Shown here: positions 8,322 to 16,132 of the stretch, piece by piece
Layout: each line of letters begins with the position of its first letter
How positions within the stretch are numbered: position 1 is the first letter of the stretch
Origin: DAORHV01 sp964458645
GTDB taxonomy: Bacteria > Patescibacteriota > Gracilibacteria > Peribacterales > Peribacteraceae
Assembly (NCBI GenBank): GCA_964458645.1
Contig: CAYWJU010000004.1
Span: 62,001 to 126,000, forward strand
DNA: 64,000 bases
Direction of reading: 5' to 3'
Notes under the pieces: generated by a model
Told to the model about the DNA's origin: nothing
Database searches by the model: none
Seen by the model: only the letters and a program-made list of their open reading frames with translations
Translations under genes and position numbers: made by a program

Positions 8322-9494
8322 TCAGTTTGCATCGATCCCAACTGCTCGCATGATGCGCTCCATGCGCTTGGTCCACGTGAAGCTTTCGACATGGCCGCGA
8401 GCAATACGGGCGCGCTTGTCGGCACTCTCGGGGTGAGCGAAGACCTCGCGTATGACATCGGCAGTCGCCTCGGCATCTCCTGGTGGATTGAACAGCGCCA
8501 TGCTTTCGTCCAAGACATCGCGAATGGGCGGCAGATCGGCAGTGACAATGGGTCGTGCGGCAGCCATGTATTCAAAAATCTTGAGCGGCGACGTATCGCG
8601 GGTATAGAACGGATGCTTGGATTTGGGCGCCGGATAGACCAGGACGTCGCAGGCCGTAAGGAATGTAGGGATCTTGGCATGCGCAAGAAAACCCGTGAAT
8701 GTGACGCAATCGCGCAGGAGCGGATCGAGCTCATCCACGAAGCGCTGTTTCACGTTTTCGGGACCGCCCACGATGACGGCACGGAAATCGAAGCCTCTCT
8801 TGCGCAGCGCAATGAGCGCATCGAGTAATTCCGGAACCCCCTTGGATAACTTCATGGATTCCAATTGTCCGGCGTAGCCGATCAACGGCAAGTCTGCCGG
8901 AATACCCAACCCCTTACGCGTATCGGCAGCGCCGGGAAGAGACTCGAAATCGTGCAGATCCACGGCATCCCCCTCCACAACCACCGGCACATCGGAGACA
9001 CCCATATCCACCAACGCGGCACGCATGGACGTGGTGAGCGCGACGATCAGGCGGCACTTGCGCAACTGCTTCAGGAAGCCACGCACGCCGACGCGTGGGA
9101 TGCGATGCAATTCCAATATGACCGGCTTGTTGAGCGACGTCAGTACCGGGAGTAATTCAGGCGTGCGAGTGTAGATGCAGTCAAAATCCTTGGTGCGCTT
9201 GCTAAGCACGCCGTGCAGCGCCCGACCGAACAGGAACGTGGTGAGCTTGAGTCCGGCAACACCCGGCGCCCACCAAGCGGCAATGCCATCGATGGTACCC
9301 AGCTGGTGCAGCGGGATCGGCGACGACAGACCGTAGTACGCAGCAAAGTTCTGGTCGATGGGGTTGTGGCGGAACGGTGAAAAAATCTCCACGTGGTGCC
9401 CAAGGCCGTACAACGCCTGCGTGACTTTGGCGACCTGGTGACCGTGCGCCCGTTCATTCGGGAGCCGGACGTTGGTGCAGTACGCGATCCGCAT
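8322..9494 (-). CDS. GT4-type glycosyltransferase
   Basis: 390 residues, GT-B fold. The N-terminus MRIAYCTNVRLPNERAHGHQ is typical of GT4 enzymes with the AHxxQ acceptor loop. The donor-binding half contains IGYAGQLESMKLSKGV and SPLKIFEYMAAARPIVTAD, where the Glu of FEYMAAA is the expected EX7E residue. It is divergent from the methyltransferase at 9539, and the start at 9494 lies 7 nt after TGGTATAGT. Transfers an unknown sugar in surface-glycan assembly. Confidence 0.84.
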   Translation of the reverse strand: MRIAYCTNVRLPNERAHGHQVAKVTQALYGLGHHVEIFSPFRHNPIDQNFAAYYGLSSPIPLHQLGTIDGIAAWWAPGVAGLKLTTFLFGRALHGVLSKRTKDFDCIYTRTPELLPVLTSLNKPVILELHRIPRVGVRGFLKQLRKCRLIVALTTSMRAALVDMGVSDVPVVVEGDAVDLHDFESLPGAADTRKGLGIPADLPLIGYAGQLESMKLSKGVPELLDALIALRKRGFDFRAVIVGGPENVKQRFVDELDPLLRDCVTFTGFLAHAKIPTFLTACDVLVYPAPKSKHPFYTRDTSPLKIFEYMAAARPIVTADLPPIRDVLDESMALFNPPGDAEATADVIREVFAHPESADKRARIARGHVESFTWTKRMERIMRAVGIDAN

Positions 9495-9501
9495 GCCTGG
9501 G

Positions 9502-9529
9502 ACTATACCAAAGTCGGCCGTGCTATGCT
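9502..9529. promoter_or_regulatory. Divergent pair of extended -10 promoters
   Basis: Minus strand: TGG-TATAGT (9510-9502) ends 7 nt before the ATG at 9494. Plus strand: TGC-TATGCT (9521-9529) ends 9 nt before the TTG at 9539. Both give leaders of 0-3 nt. Confidence 0.6.
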
Positions 9530-9538
9530 GGCGCCACT

Positions 9539-10249
9539 TTGCAGCTCGATCGCAGACTGTTCAACGGCAAACTCCAAAGCTCCATCGTGTACCCGGAGTT
9601 CTTCCCGCTCACGGGCACCGAATCGGTGGTGAATTTGGGCTGCGGTGTCGGTCCGCAGGCGGTCACGTATAAAGGAAAGTTCTCGCGCATGGTGGGTGTT
9701 GACTTGAACGCCGAGCGATTGGAAGCCTCCAAGGTGCTGCTGGCCGAACACGGCGTGGAACAGTACGAAACGCTCTGCGCACCGGTAGAGAAGACCGGAT
9801 TGCCGGACGCCAGTTTCGATAAAGCCTTGGCAATCGACATTATTGAGCATTTACCGGACCCGCTCGGAATTCTGATCGAAGCACATCGTCTTTTGAAACC
9901 CGGCGGCGAACTGCTGGTGAGCGTGCCGGCCATGCACGACCACTATGTGCATTTCGTCAAAGCGGTGGCAAAACTCCTCGGCCGCAAAACCAAAGACACG
10001 CCGCACGGACACCTGGACGCACACAACAGCGAGTACTCGGTGGACGGCTGGCTGCGCCTGATAGAACAAACACCACTCACCGTCGTGCGCACGCGCGCCA
10101 CCACATTGTGGCCGCCCATGCACCTCTACGGAGTGCCGCGCTTCTGGTTCACCAACCCGATTCTCCATGCAATCGACACCAAACTGTGCACGTTGCCGGT
10201 GCTAAAGAGATTGGGACAGGCGTACCTCGTCGTGCTGCGCAAACCGTAG
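9539..10249 (+). CDS. Class I SAM-dependent methyltransferase, TTG start
   Basis: 236 residues. Motif I VVNLGCGVGPQAVTY near residue 30-44, GVDLNAERLEAS (acidic residue binding the ribose), IDIIEHLPDPLGIL and LLKPGGELLVSVP are the usual methyltransferase core. The start is TTG at 9539, chosen because the frame has no ATG before motif I and the codon sits 9 nt after an extended -10. It precedes the ColD-like gene by 12 bp and may share its pathway, for example methylation of the polysaccharide. Substrate unknown. Confidence 0.74.
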   Translation: MQLDRRLFNGKLQSSIVYPEFFPLTGTESVVNLGCGVGPQAVTYKGKFSRMVGVDLNAERLEASKVLLAEHGVEQYETLCAPVEKTGLPDASFDKALAIDIIEHLPDPLGILIEAHRLLKPGGELLVSVPAMHDHYVHFVKAVAKLLGRKTKDTPHGHLDAHNSEYSVDGWLRLIEQTPLTVVRTRATTLWPPMHLYGVPRFWFTNPILHAIDTKLCTLPVLKRLGQAYLVVLRKP

Positions 10250-10261
10250 TACCATCGGCGC

Positions 10262-11440
10262 ATGCCCGACATCCGCATCCCACTGGTCCGCTCGACGTTC
10301 TTCAATGAGCAAGACACGCGCAAGAAGCTGGCCGAGTTCGTGCTGAACACACCGTTCCTGAGCATGGGAAAGCACTGCCTGGAATTCGAGAAGACCTTCG
10401 CCGCCCTGCAGGAGCGCCGTTTCGCCGTACTGGTAGCCAACGGCAGTTTGGCAAACTTGGGATTGATCCAGGCACTTCTGAACCTGCGGAAACTCAAGCG
10501 CGGCGACAAAGTCGGCGTCTCCGCAGTGACCTGGGCGACCAACGTCATGCCGCTCATGCAGCTGGGGTTGGTGCCGGTCGCAGTGGATTGCAGCATCGAT
10601 CATTTGAACGTGGCGTCAGCCGAACTCTCCAAACACATTAAAGGATTGAAGGCGATGTTCATTACCAACGCACTGGGTCTGTGCGGCGACATCGATGCCA
10701 TCCGTGAACTGTGCGACAAGCACAACGTGCTCTTTCTAGAAGACAACTGCGAATCGCTCGGAACGCGCTACAAAGGAAAGCTGCTCGGTAATTACGGCCA
10801 CGCATCAACATTCTCGTTCTTCGTAGGCCACCACCTTTCCACCATAGAAGGCGGCATGATCTGCACCGACGACGAGGAGCTCTATGAAATGCTCGTAATG
10901 GTCCGTGCGCACGGCTGGGACCGTAACATCTCGGAAAAGACCCGCTCGCAACTGCGCACCAAACACAAGGTGGACGATTTCCGCGCCAAGTACACGTTCT
11001 ACGAGTCGGCCTACAATCTGCGCCCAACCGAGATCACCGGATTCTTGGGCGCGCTGCAACTGCCGCTCTTGAACGCAACGATCGATCGTCGCTTGGAAAA
11101 TTTCAAACACTTCCAAGACGCCGTTTCGAAAAAGCCGGACTGGTACCACCCGTTGAAGGCAGGCCACATCGAACGACTTTCGAACTTCGCCATGCCGATT
11201 GTGACCAAGTCTCCCGAAATCTTGAAAGCCGCCGTACAACGCTTCACCGACGCCGGCGTGGAGAATAGGCCCATCATCGCCGGTAACATCCAGGAGCACC
11301 CATTCTGGACCAACGAGTATTCGTCGCCACTGTGCCAGCAAGCCCACGTGATCCACACCCACGGCCTGTATTTTCCGAATAACCCGGATCTGACGCCCGA
11401 AGAGGTAAAACGGCTCTGTGCGCTGGTGACGGGTGAGTGA
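10262..11440 (+). CDS. ColD-like PLP-dependent GDP-4-keto-6-deoxymannose 3-dehydratase (DegT family, His type)
   Basis: 392 residues of the DegT/DnrJ/EryC1/StrS fold. In aminotransferases of this family a lysine in FSxxxxK binds PLP; here the segment FSFFVGHHLSTIEGG has His190-His191 instead. Replacement of Lys by His is the hallmark of the dehydratases ColD and RfbH (E1), and RAHGWDRN, YNLRPTEITG and NRPIIAGN also match ColD as I remember it. ColD removes the 3-hydroxyl of GDP-4-keto-6-deoxy-D-mannose, with glutamate and PLP/PMP, on the way to colitose. The next gene is gmd, which makes exactly that substrate. A reductase/epimerase for the last colitose steps is not evident here, so the end product could be another 3,6-dideoxyhexose. 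Confidence 0.8.
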   Translation: MPDIRIPLVRSTFFNEQDTRKKLAEFVLNTPFLSMGKHCLEFEKTFAALQERRFAVLVANGSLANLGLIQALLNLRKLKRGDKVGVSAVTWATNVMPLMQLGLVPVAVDCSIDHLNVASAELSKHIKGLKAMFITNALGLCGDIDAIRELCDKHNVLFLEDNCESLGTRYKGKLLGNYGHASTFSFFVGHHLSTIEGGMICTDDEELYEMLVMVRAHGWDRNISEKTRSQLRTKHKVDDFRAKYTFYESAYNLRPTEITGFLGALQLPLLNATIDRRLENFKHFQDAVSKKPDWYHPLKAGHIERLSNFAMPIVTKSPEILKAAVQRFTDAGVENRPIIAGNIQEHPFWTNEYSSPLCQQAHVIHTHGLYFPNNPDLTPEEVKRLCALVTGE

Positions 11441-11446
11441 TAGACT
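11438..11446 (+). promoter_or_regulatory. Extended -10 promoter of gmd
   Basis: TGA-TAGACT (TAGACT at 11441-11446) lies across the stop codon of the ColD-like gene and ends 8 nt before the gmd ATG at 11455, predicting a leader of about 1-2 nt. Confidence 0.55.
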
Positions 11447-11454
11447 GCACGGCG

Positions 11455-12492
11455 ATGTCCAAGCGCGCACTCATTACCGGCATTACCGGGCAGGACGGTT
11501 CGTACCTGGCCGAGTTGCTGCTGAGCAAAGGCTACGAAGTCCACGGACTGGTACGCCGCGCTTCCACATTCAACCGCGGACGCATTGAACACTTGTTCAT
11601 CGATCCGTACACGACCAAGTTCAAACTGACGCTCCATTACGGCGACCTGTGCGACAGCAACTCGCTGCTGCGCGTCATCAACGCCAGCCAACCGGACGAG
11701 ATTTATAACCTGGGTGCCCAGAGCCACGTGGGCGTGAGCTTCGAAATCCCCGAGAGCACCGGCGACATTACCGGACTCGGCACCACCCGCCTGCTGGAGG
11801 CCATGCGCACCAGCGGACTGAAATCCAAGTTCTACCAGGCCAGCTCCAGCGAGCTGTACGGCAAGGTGCTGCAGGTACCGCAAGATGAGAACACGCCGTT
11901 CTACCCGCGCAGCCCGTACGCTTGCGCCAAGGCCTACGCGTTCGACCTCACTCGCAACTACCGCGAAAGCTACGGCATGTTCGCCTGCAACGGCATTCTC
12001 TTTAATCACGAGTCTCCGCGCCGCGGCGAGAACTTCGTCACGCGCAAGATCACACTCAGTATCGCCAAGATCCTGAAGGGCGAACTGGATTGCCTGCACC
12101 TTGGCAACCTGGAAGCACGCCGCGACTGGGGCTACGCGCCCGAATTCGTGGAAGGCATGTGGCGCATGATGCAACAAGAGAAGGCCGAGGACTTCGTGCT
12201 TGCCACAGGCAAGCAGCAGTCGGTGCGCGAATTTTTGGAGCACTGTCTTAACCGCGCCGGCATCAAGTGGTCCAAGTCCGGCAAAGGAAACGACGAGGTA
12301 TACAAAGACGCCAAGGGAAAGACGATCGTGGCAATCGACCCCAAGTACCAGCGCCCGGCCGAAGTGGACACGCTGCTCGGAAATCCGGCCAAGGCCAAGC
12401 GCGTGCTGGGCTGGGAGCCGAAGACCACGCTGGAAGAACTCGCCAACATCATGCTGGACGCCGACTGCAAGCTGTTGGGGGTGAAGATTTAA
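11455..12492 (+). CDS. gmd: GDP-mannose 4,6-dehydratase
   Basis: 345 residues. The start MSKRALITGITGQDGSYLAELL carries the Gmd glycine motif GITGQDGSYL. RRASTFNRGRIEHL is the Gmd-specific NADP-binding loop, SSSELYGKVLQVPQDENTPF the catalytic Ser/Glu region and YACAKAYA the Tyr/Lys pair. It converts GDP-D-mannose to GDP-4-keto-6-deoxy-D-mannose in the cytoplasm. I prefer 11455 over the ATG at 11437 because of the family N-terminus and the promoter. The ColD-like gene upstream is the obvious consumer of the product. Confidence 0.95.
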   Translation: MSKRALITGITGQDGSYLAELLLSKGYEVHGLVRRASTFNRGRIEHLFIDPYTTKFKLTLHYGDLCDSNSLLRVINASQPDEIYNLGAQSHVGVSFEIPESTGDITGLGTTRLLEAMRTSGLKSKFYQASSSELYGKVLQVPQDENTPFYPRSPYACAKAYAFDLTRNYRESYGMFACNGILFNHESPRRGENFVTRKITLSIAKILKGELDCLHLGNLEARRDWGYAPEFVEGMWRMMQQEKAEDFVLATGKQQSVREFLEHCLNRAGIKWSKSGKGNDEVYKDAKGKTIVAIDPKYQRPAEVDTLLGNPAKAKRVLGWEPKTTLEELANIMLDADCKLLGVKI

Positions 12493-12502
12493 CCCAACCC
12501 GC

Positions 12503-13693
12503 ATGCGCCTCCTGATTCTCACGCCGTGGGTACCGTACCCGCTTACCGGAGCCTGCCAGCAGGACCGTTTCAACGGCTTTTTGCAGATGCAGTCGCTCGG
12601 CTACGAGATTCATGTCATCGCCAAGATCCATCATTTTCAGGATTCCACCGCCATCCGCGCGGCTTTTGAGAAAAATGGCATTCCGCTCACGCTGGTCGAG
12701 CACCCGCGCAATCCGGCGCTGCTGGCGCTCCAGAAGTTACCCGCCATGCTCATGAACCCGGCACTCATGGACGGCGCAGCGCTGGAATACACCGACCCTG
12801 TTTACGAGCGTGTGGTCACCGATACGGTGGAAACCTGGAAGCCCGAGGTGATCTGGATGGAATACACCACGCACTGGCCGGTGCTGCGGCTGTTGAAGAA
12901 ATACGACATCCCAGTTGTCATGAAATCATCGCTCAATGAGCCGCAAAACTGCATGGACGAACATGGCGGCAGCATCGTGTCGCGCATCAAGGCCATCCCG
13001 AAACTGCCAGGCGAGCGCATCGCCGCCCGCGAGAGCGACCTCCTGCTGGCGATCACGCCCGACGAAGAGAAGTACTACCGGGGCCTCGGCGCCAAGCGCA
13101 CCGGCGTGCTTCCGCTGCGCGGACTTTCCAAATGCTTCGCGGATAAATTGCACGTGCAGAAAGACGTGCTCGATGTGGTGTTCCTGAGCTCGAACTACAA
13201 CATGGGACACAACCGAGACGCACTGGATTTCCTGCTCACGAAAATCATCCCGCTGGTGCGCAAGCAGCTGCCGGGCAAATTCCGGTTCCATCTGACGGGC
13301 AAGAAATTCCCCGAGCAGTACAAGCCGCTACTGGCCGACGACGTCCGTATGACCGGGTTCATCGAGGACTTACCTGCATTTCTGGCGACAATGGATATTG
13401 CGCTCTGCCCATGGATTTCGGGCACCGGCATGCAGCAAAAAGTCTTTGAGCCGCTGTGCCGCGGACTGCCGCTGCTCACCACCAAGACCGCGGGATATCC
13501 GTTCGTTCATGGACAGGATTTGTATCTGTGCCGCACGCCGGCGGGGTACGTAGAAGGCTTGAAGATGTTACTGAACGCCGACCGCCGCAACGTGATGTCG
13601 TTCGCCGCGCGCGCAAAAGCCTGGACGTTGTTCGGTGGCGATGCGGTAGCAACGATCGTGAAGAACGCCATTGAGAGTGTGCAGCGAGCCTAG
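12503..13693 (+). CDS. GT4-type glycosyltransferase
   Basis: 396 residues, GT-B fold. MRLLILTPWVPYPLTGACQQDRF is the N-terminal strand and acceptor loop, LSSNYNMGHNRDALDFLL opens the donor domain and WISGTGMQQKVFEPLCRGLPLL has the Glu of the donor site. The gene starts 10 bp after the gmd stop with no promoter of its own and no Shine-Dalgarno sequence, so it is probably co-transcribed with gmd. It could transfer the 6-deoxy or 3,6-dideoxy sugar made by the two upstream enzymes; this is inference from position. Confidence 0.8.
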   Translation: MRLLILTPWVPYPLTGACQQDRFNGFLQMQSLGYEIHVIAKIHHFQDSTAIRAAFEKNGIPLTLVEHPRNPALLALQKLPAMLMNPALMDGAALEYTDPVYERVVTDTVETWKPEVIWMEYTTHWPVLRLLKKYDIPVVMKSSLNEPQNCMDEHGGSIVSRIKAIPKLPGERIAARESDLLLAITPDEEKYYRGLGAKRTGVLPLRGLSKCFADKLHVQKDVLDVVFLSSNYNMGHNRDALDFLLTKIIPLVRKQLPGKFRFHLTGKKFPEQYKPLLADDVRMTGFIEDLPAFLATMDIALCPWISGTGMQQKVFEPLCRGLPLLTTKTAGYPFVHGQDLYLCRTPAGYVEGLKMLLNADRRNVMSFAARAKAWTLFGGDAVATIVKNAIESVQRA

Positions 13694-13695
13694 TC

Positions 13696-13704
13696 TGGTA
13701 CTAT
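13696..13704 (+). promoter_or_regulatory. Extended -10 promoter of the Gfo/Idh/MocA gene
   Basis: TGG-TACTAT ends at 13704, 7 nt before the ATG at 13712; a leaderless transcript is predicted. Confidence 0.55.
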
Positions 13705-13711
13705 CTGACTC

Positions 13712-14716
13712 ATGAAGAACGTCTCTGTCGGAATCGTCGGCCTGGGCTACTGGGGTCCCAACTGGTTGCGGAACTTCGCCGCAATCGAGGGCAGCGAACT
13801 GCGCTGGGGCTGCGATTTGTCCAAAGACCGCGTGGCCAAGTTCGGCCGCCAGTATCCGGCAACGCAATTCACGCAGAAGTACGAAGACTTGCTGGCCGAC
13901 AAAACGCTGGATGCCATCGTGATCTCCACGCCGACATCGTCGCACTTCCCGCTGGCCAAAGCCGCGCTGGAAGCCGGCAAGCACGTGCTGGTGGAAAAAC
14001 CGATGACGGGGACCGCCACCGAAGCCGAGAAACTGGTGGAACTGGCCAAGAAGAAAAAGCTGCACCTGCTCGTCGACCACACGTTCGCCTACACGCCGGC
14101 CGTGCGCAAAATCGCGGACCTGGTCGGCAAGAAGCAGCTTGGTGATCTGCTCTACTTCGACTCCACGCGCATCAACCTGGGCATCATTCAGAAAGACTGC
14201 AACGTGCTGTGGGACCTGGCCATCCATGACCTGACGATTTTGGCTTCCGTGGCCGATCTTTCGACCGTGACCGAGGTCTACGCCACTGGCAGCGCACACT
14301 ACGGAAAGCACATCGAGGACGGACACCTCCACCTGAAATTCAAGGGCGGATTCGCCGCGCACATCCACGCCAGCTGGCTCTCGCCCGTCAAAGTCCGCAA
14401 GACGTTCGTGGCCGGCCGCAAAGCGATGATCGTGTACGACGACACCGAGCCCAGTGAGAAACTGCGCCTGTACGACAAGGGCGTGGAGCGCGACGACACC
14501 AAGCCCGATCCGTTCTTCCCGAAGTACAGAAGCGGCGACGTGCTGATTCCGGCTCTGCCAATGACAGAAGCGCTCGGCACCGAGGCTTCTCACTTCCTGG
14601 CCTGCATTCGCGGTACCGAGAAACCGTGCGTGAATGGGACTGACGGCTTGAATATGGTGAAGATCCTGTCGCTGGCCGACGAGTCGCTGAAGAAGAACTC
14701 GCCAATCCGTGTGTAA
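13712..14716 (+). CDS. Gfo/Idh/MocA-family sugar oxidoreductase
   Basis: 334 residues. N-terminal NAD(P) Rossmann motif GIVGLGYWGPNW near residue 7-18, the conserved EKPMT string near residue 94-98, and DLAIHDLTIL, which holds the catalytic His of the family. It oxidises a sugar hydroxyl using NAD(P). WbpB/WlbA, which oxidise the 3-OH of UDP-GlcNAcA before transamination, belong to this family. A DegT aminotransferase (17670) and an acetyltransferase (17098) nearby could complete such a 3-amino-sugar route, but the substrate cannot be read from sequence. Confidence 0.85.
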   Translation: MKNVSVGIVGLGYWGPNWLRNFAAIEGSELRWGCDLSKDRVAKFGRQYPATQFTQKYEDLLADKTLDAIVISTPTSSHFPLAKAALEAGKHVLVEKPMTGTATEAEKLVELAKKKKLHLLVDHTFAYTPAVRKIADLVGKKQLGDLLYFDSTRINLGIIQKDCNVLWDLAIHDLTILASVADLSTVTEVYATGSAHYGKHIEDGHLHLKFKGGFAAHIHASWLSPVKVRKTFVAGRKAMIVYDDTEPSEKLRLYDKGVERDDTKPDPFFPKYRSGDVLIPALPMTEALGTEASHFLACIRGTEKPCVNGTDGLNMVKILSLADESLKKNSPIRV

Positions 14717-14728
14717 TGAGTATCACTT

Positions 14729-14751
14729 CCACTTTTTGGCGCAAAAAGTGG
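14729..14751. terminator. Perfect 10-bp hairpin after the Gfo/Idh/MocA gene
   Basis: CCACTTTTTG (14729-14738), loop GCG, CAAAAAGTGG (14742-14751). The T-run is inside the stem, so it could end transcription in both directions. It starts 12 bp after the stop codon. Confidence 0.5.
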
Positions 14752-14909
14752 AGTAAAAACAGTCGCGCGGTGTGCCGGCTGGCCTGCGCTCCACGCGCCT
14801 CACAGCCCTAAAAGTCCGGACTCGCTCCTGCGGGAGCTCAAACAGGCGGACTTTTTTCACGGGCTGTTTCGGCGGGAGCGCGACGGCACCGGCCCAGGCG
14901 CGACACTCC
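14751..14909 (+). ncRNA. Candidate structured RNA: seven nested helices in one long fold
   Basis: The arms pair from outside inwards as GGAGT/ACTCC (14751-14755 with 14905-14909), GTCGCGC/GCGCGAC (14762-14768 with 14898-14904), GTGCCG/CGGCAC (14772-14777 with 14884-14889), GCGCTCC/GGAGCGC (14786-14792 with 14875-14881), ACAGCCC/GGGCTGT (14802-14808 with 14861-14867), AGTCCG/CGGACT (14813-14818 with 14847-14852) and GCTCC/GGAGC (14824-14828 with 14833-14837). A T6 run at 14851-14856 follows the AGTCCG helix and may form an intrinsic terminator. The helices are separated by small asymmetric loops, as in 6S-like RNAs. Strand and boundaries are guesses; no known family was matched. Confidence 0.4.
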
Positions 14910-15196
14910 GCCCGTTCCATTCTCCGAAGAAGACGCAAATCTCAGAACATGTTTTTCTCGCCCGCGTCTTCTCAGGGCCCGTAGTACGGCAGAACCCTAG
15001 GCCGTTTCAAACGGCTGAGCGCTTTCGCATAAGTAGCAGCCAGACGACAACGTCCATTCGGTTAAGCATGGAGGGTAAGGGAGGTTCGGAGGGCCAAGGG
15101 AACCGTGCTAGGTTCCCTGGTCCTCCGAGGAAGAATCTTTGGCAGCTTCCGGGATGGACTGAGGAAAAAGCAGAAAGAAGAAGCTCTGCACCTGGC
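14910..15196. other. Non-coding stretch with further hairpins
   Basis: No credible gene between the nested fold and the GT2 gene. Visible pairs are AGAAGACGC/GCGTCTTCT (near 14929-14973), a GCCGTTT/AAACGGC hairpin (15001-15015), and a strong 18-bp stem with one mismatch and one bulge, TCGGAGG...GGGAACC (15086-15104) with GGTTCCC...CCTCCGA (15111-15128), loop GTGCTA. There is no T-run after the last stem. Together with the preceding fold this makes 480 bp without a gene, the longest such stretch in the window. Confidence 0.5.
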
Positions 15197-16027
15197 TTAT
15201 TTGCCGAACCCCAACATCATTCCGGTGATGCCGCGGAACAATCTCCAGTGGTACCGCACATACCGCAAATGGTGATCCAGCGGAATGGAGTCCGGTTTCT
15301 TGAGCTCCGGCCAAATACGGGCAATGCGCACGAGAAGCGTGAGCATGATTAGCGGCTCGCGGAACAGAATCCAACGTACGTACTCGCCCCATGTATAGCC
15401 ACTCTTGCGCAGGCGTTGGATCTCCAACAGCAGGTATCGATCGTCCTTGGCGCGCATGTCGGCCACGTCCGGCAGCGGAGTGTACAGCGGATTCTTCAGC
15501 ACCACTTCCTTGAACGACGAATCGTATTCGTACTTCTCGTGCACCGTCTTGCCCTTCTGGAGCGTCGCGCCGCTCTTCTTGTTGTGGATGCGCGGCATGA
15601 TGTCCGGCGTCAGGTGGCCGCGTGTGCGCGGGATGCCGTTGATGACCGGAACGCGCGGGATTTTGATGATGGTCTTCGGATCGAGCGTGGGCAACAGGTC
15701 GGCGATCTCCTGTACGGCCTCGGGGCTCAGCTCTTCATCGGAATCCACGTACAACACCCAGTCCTCCTTGGCGTCGGCGCGCTGGCGTAGACGCATCTCG
15801 GTGAAGTCCTTCACGCGCAAACTGGGCGTGACGGTGTCCTCGGGGTACTGCGGCAGCACCTTGGCGTCGAATTCTTTGGCGATCATGACGGTGTCATCGA
15901 TGCTGTTGGCATCGTGCACCAGAATCTCGTTGAACGGGGCCAGCGGCGCCAAGCAGCGCGCCAGCGACCCGGCGCTGTTACGCGTGAGGACTAAAACCGA
16001 GCAGGGAATGGGGGCGTGTTCGGACAT
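15197..16027 (-). CDS. GT2-family glycosyltransferase
   Basis: 276 residues, GT-A fold. PCSVLVLTRNSAGSLARCL is the N-terminal nucleotide-binding strand, ILVHDANSIDDT the second, and VLYVDSDEE supplies the DxD-type metal motif. The C-terminal half contains RTRGHLTPDIMPRIHNKK and a hydrophobic FREPLIMLTLLVRIARI segment, like WaaE/KdtX-type beta-glycosyltransferases that act on membrane-bound acceptors. The start is 10 nt after TATTCT on the minus strand. Sugar unknown. Confidence 0.8.
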   Translation of the reverse strand: MSEHAPIPCSVLVLTRNSAGSLARCLAPLAPFNEILVHDANSIDDTVMIAKEFDAKVLPQYPEDTVTPSLRVKDFTEMRLRQRADAKEDWVLYVDSDEELSPEAVQEIADLLPTLDPKTIIKIPRVPVINGIPRTRGHLTPDIMPRIHNKKSGATLQKGKTVHEKYEYDSSFKEVVLKNPLYTPLPDVADMRAKDDRYLLLEIQRLRKSGYTWGEYVRWILFREPLIMLTLLVRIARIWPELKKPDSIPLDHHLRYVRYHWRLFRGITGMMLGFGK

Positions 16028-16067
16028 ATGTGCGAGTAGAATACCTTGATTTGCCAGTGCATAGACA

Positions 16068-16120
16068 CCCGCACCGGCGACCTCGGGTCGCCGACAGGGA
16101 CGCGACGTCCCTGGTGCGGG
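16068..16120. repeat. Three-way-junction repeat, copy 1
   Basis: A perfect two-hairpin cruciform: outer stem CCCGCACC/GGTGCGGG (16068-16075 with 16113-16120), hairpin 1 GGCGACC-TCG-GGTCGCC (16076-16092), linker GAC, hairpin 2 AGGGACG-CGA-CGTCCCT (16096-16112). Related elements are at 18776-18845 and 36536-36591. It lies between two minus-strand genes. Confidence 0.7.
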
Positions 16121-16132
16121 GAATGAAGAGCA

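Noticed and set aside
11011..12573. 520-codon open frame on the minus strand
   Set aside because: Reverse-strand shadow of the ColD-like and gmd genes; it shows no recognisable motif and spans both.
14806..15000. RNase P RNA suggested by AAAGTCCGGACTC and CAGAACCC
   Set aside because: The distance between the two strings is too short, the P4 pairing fails, and AGTCCG is better paired with CGGACT nearby.
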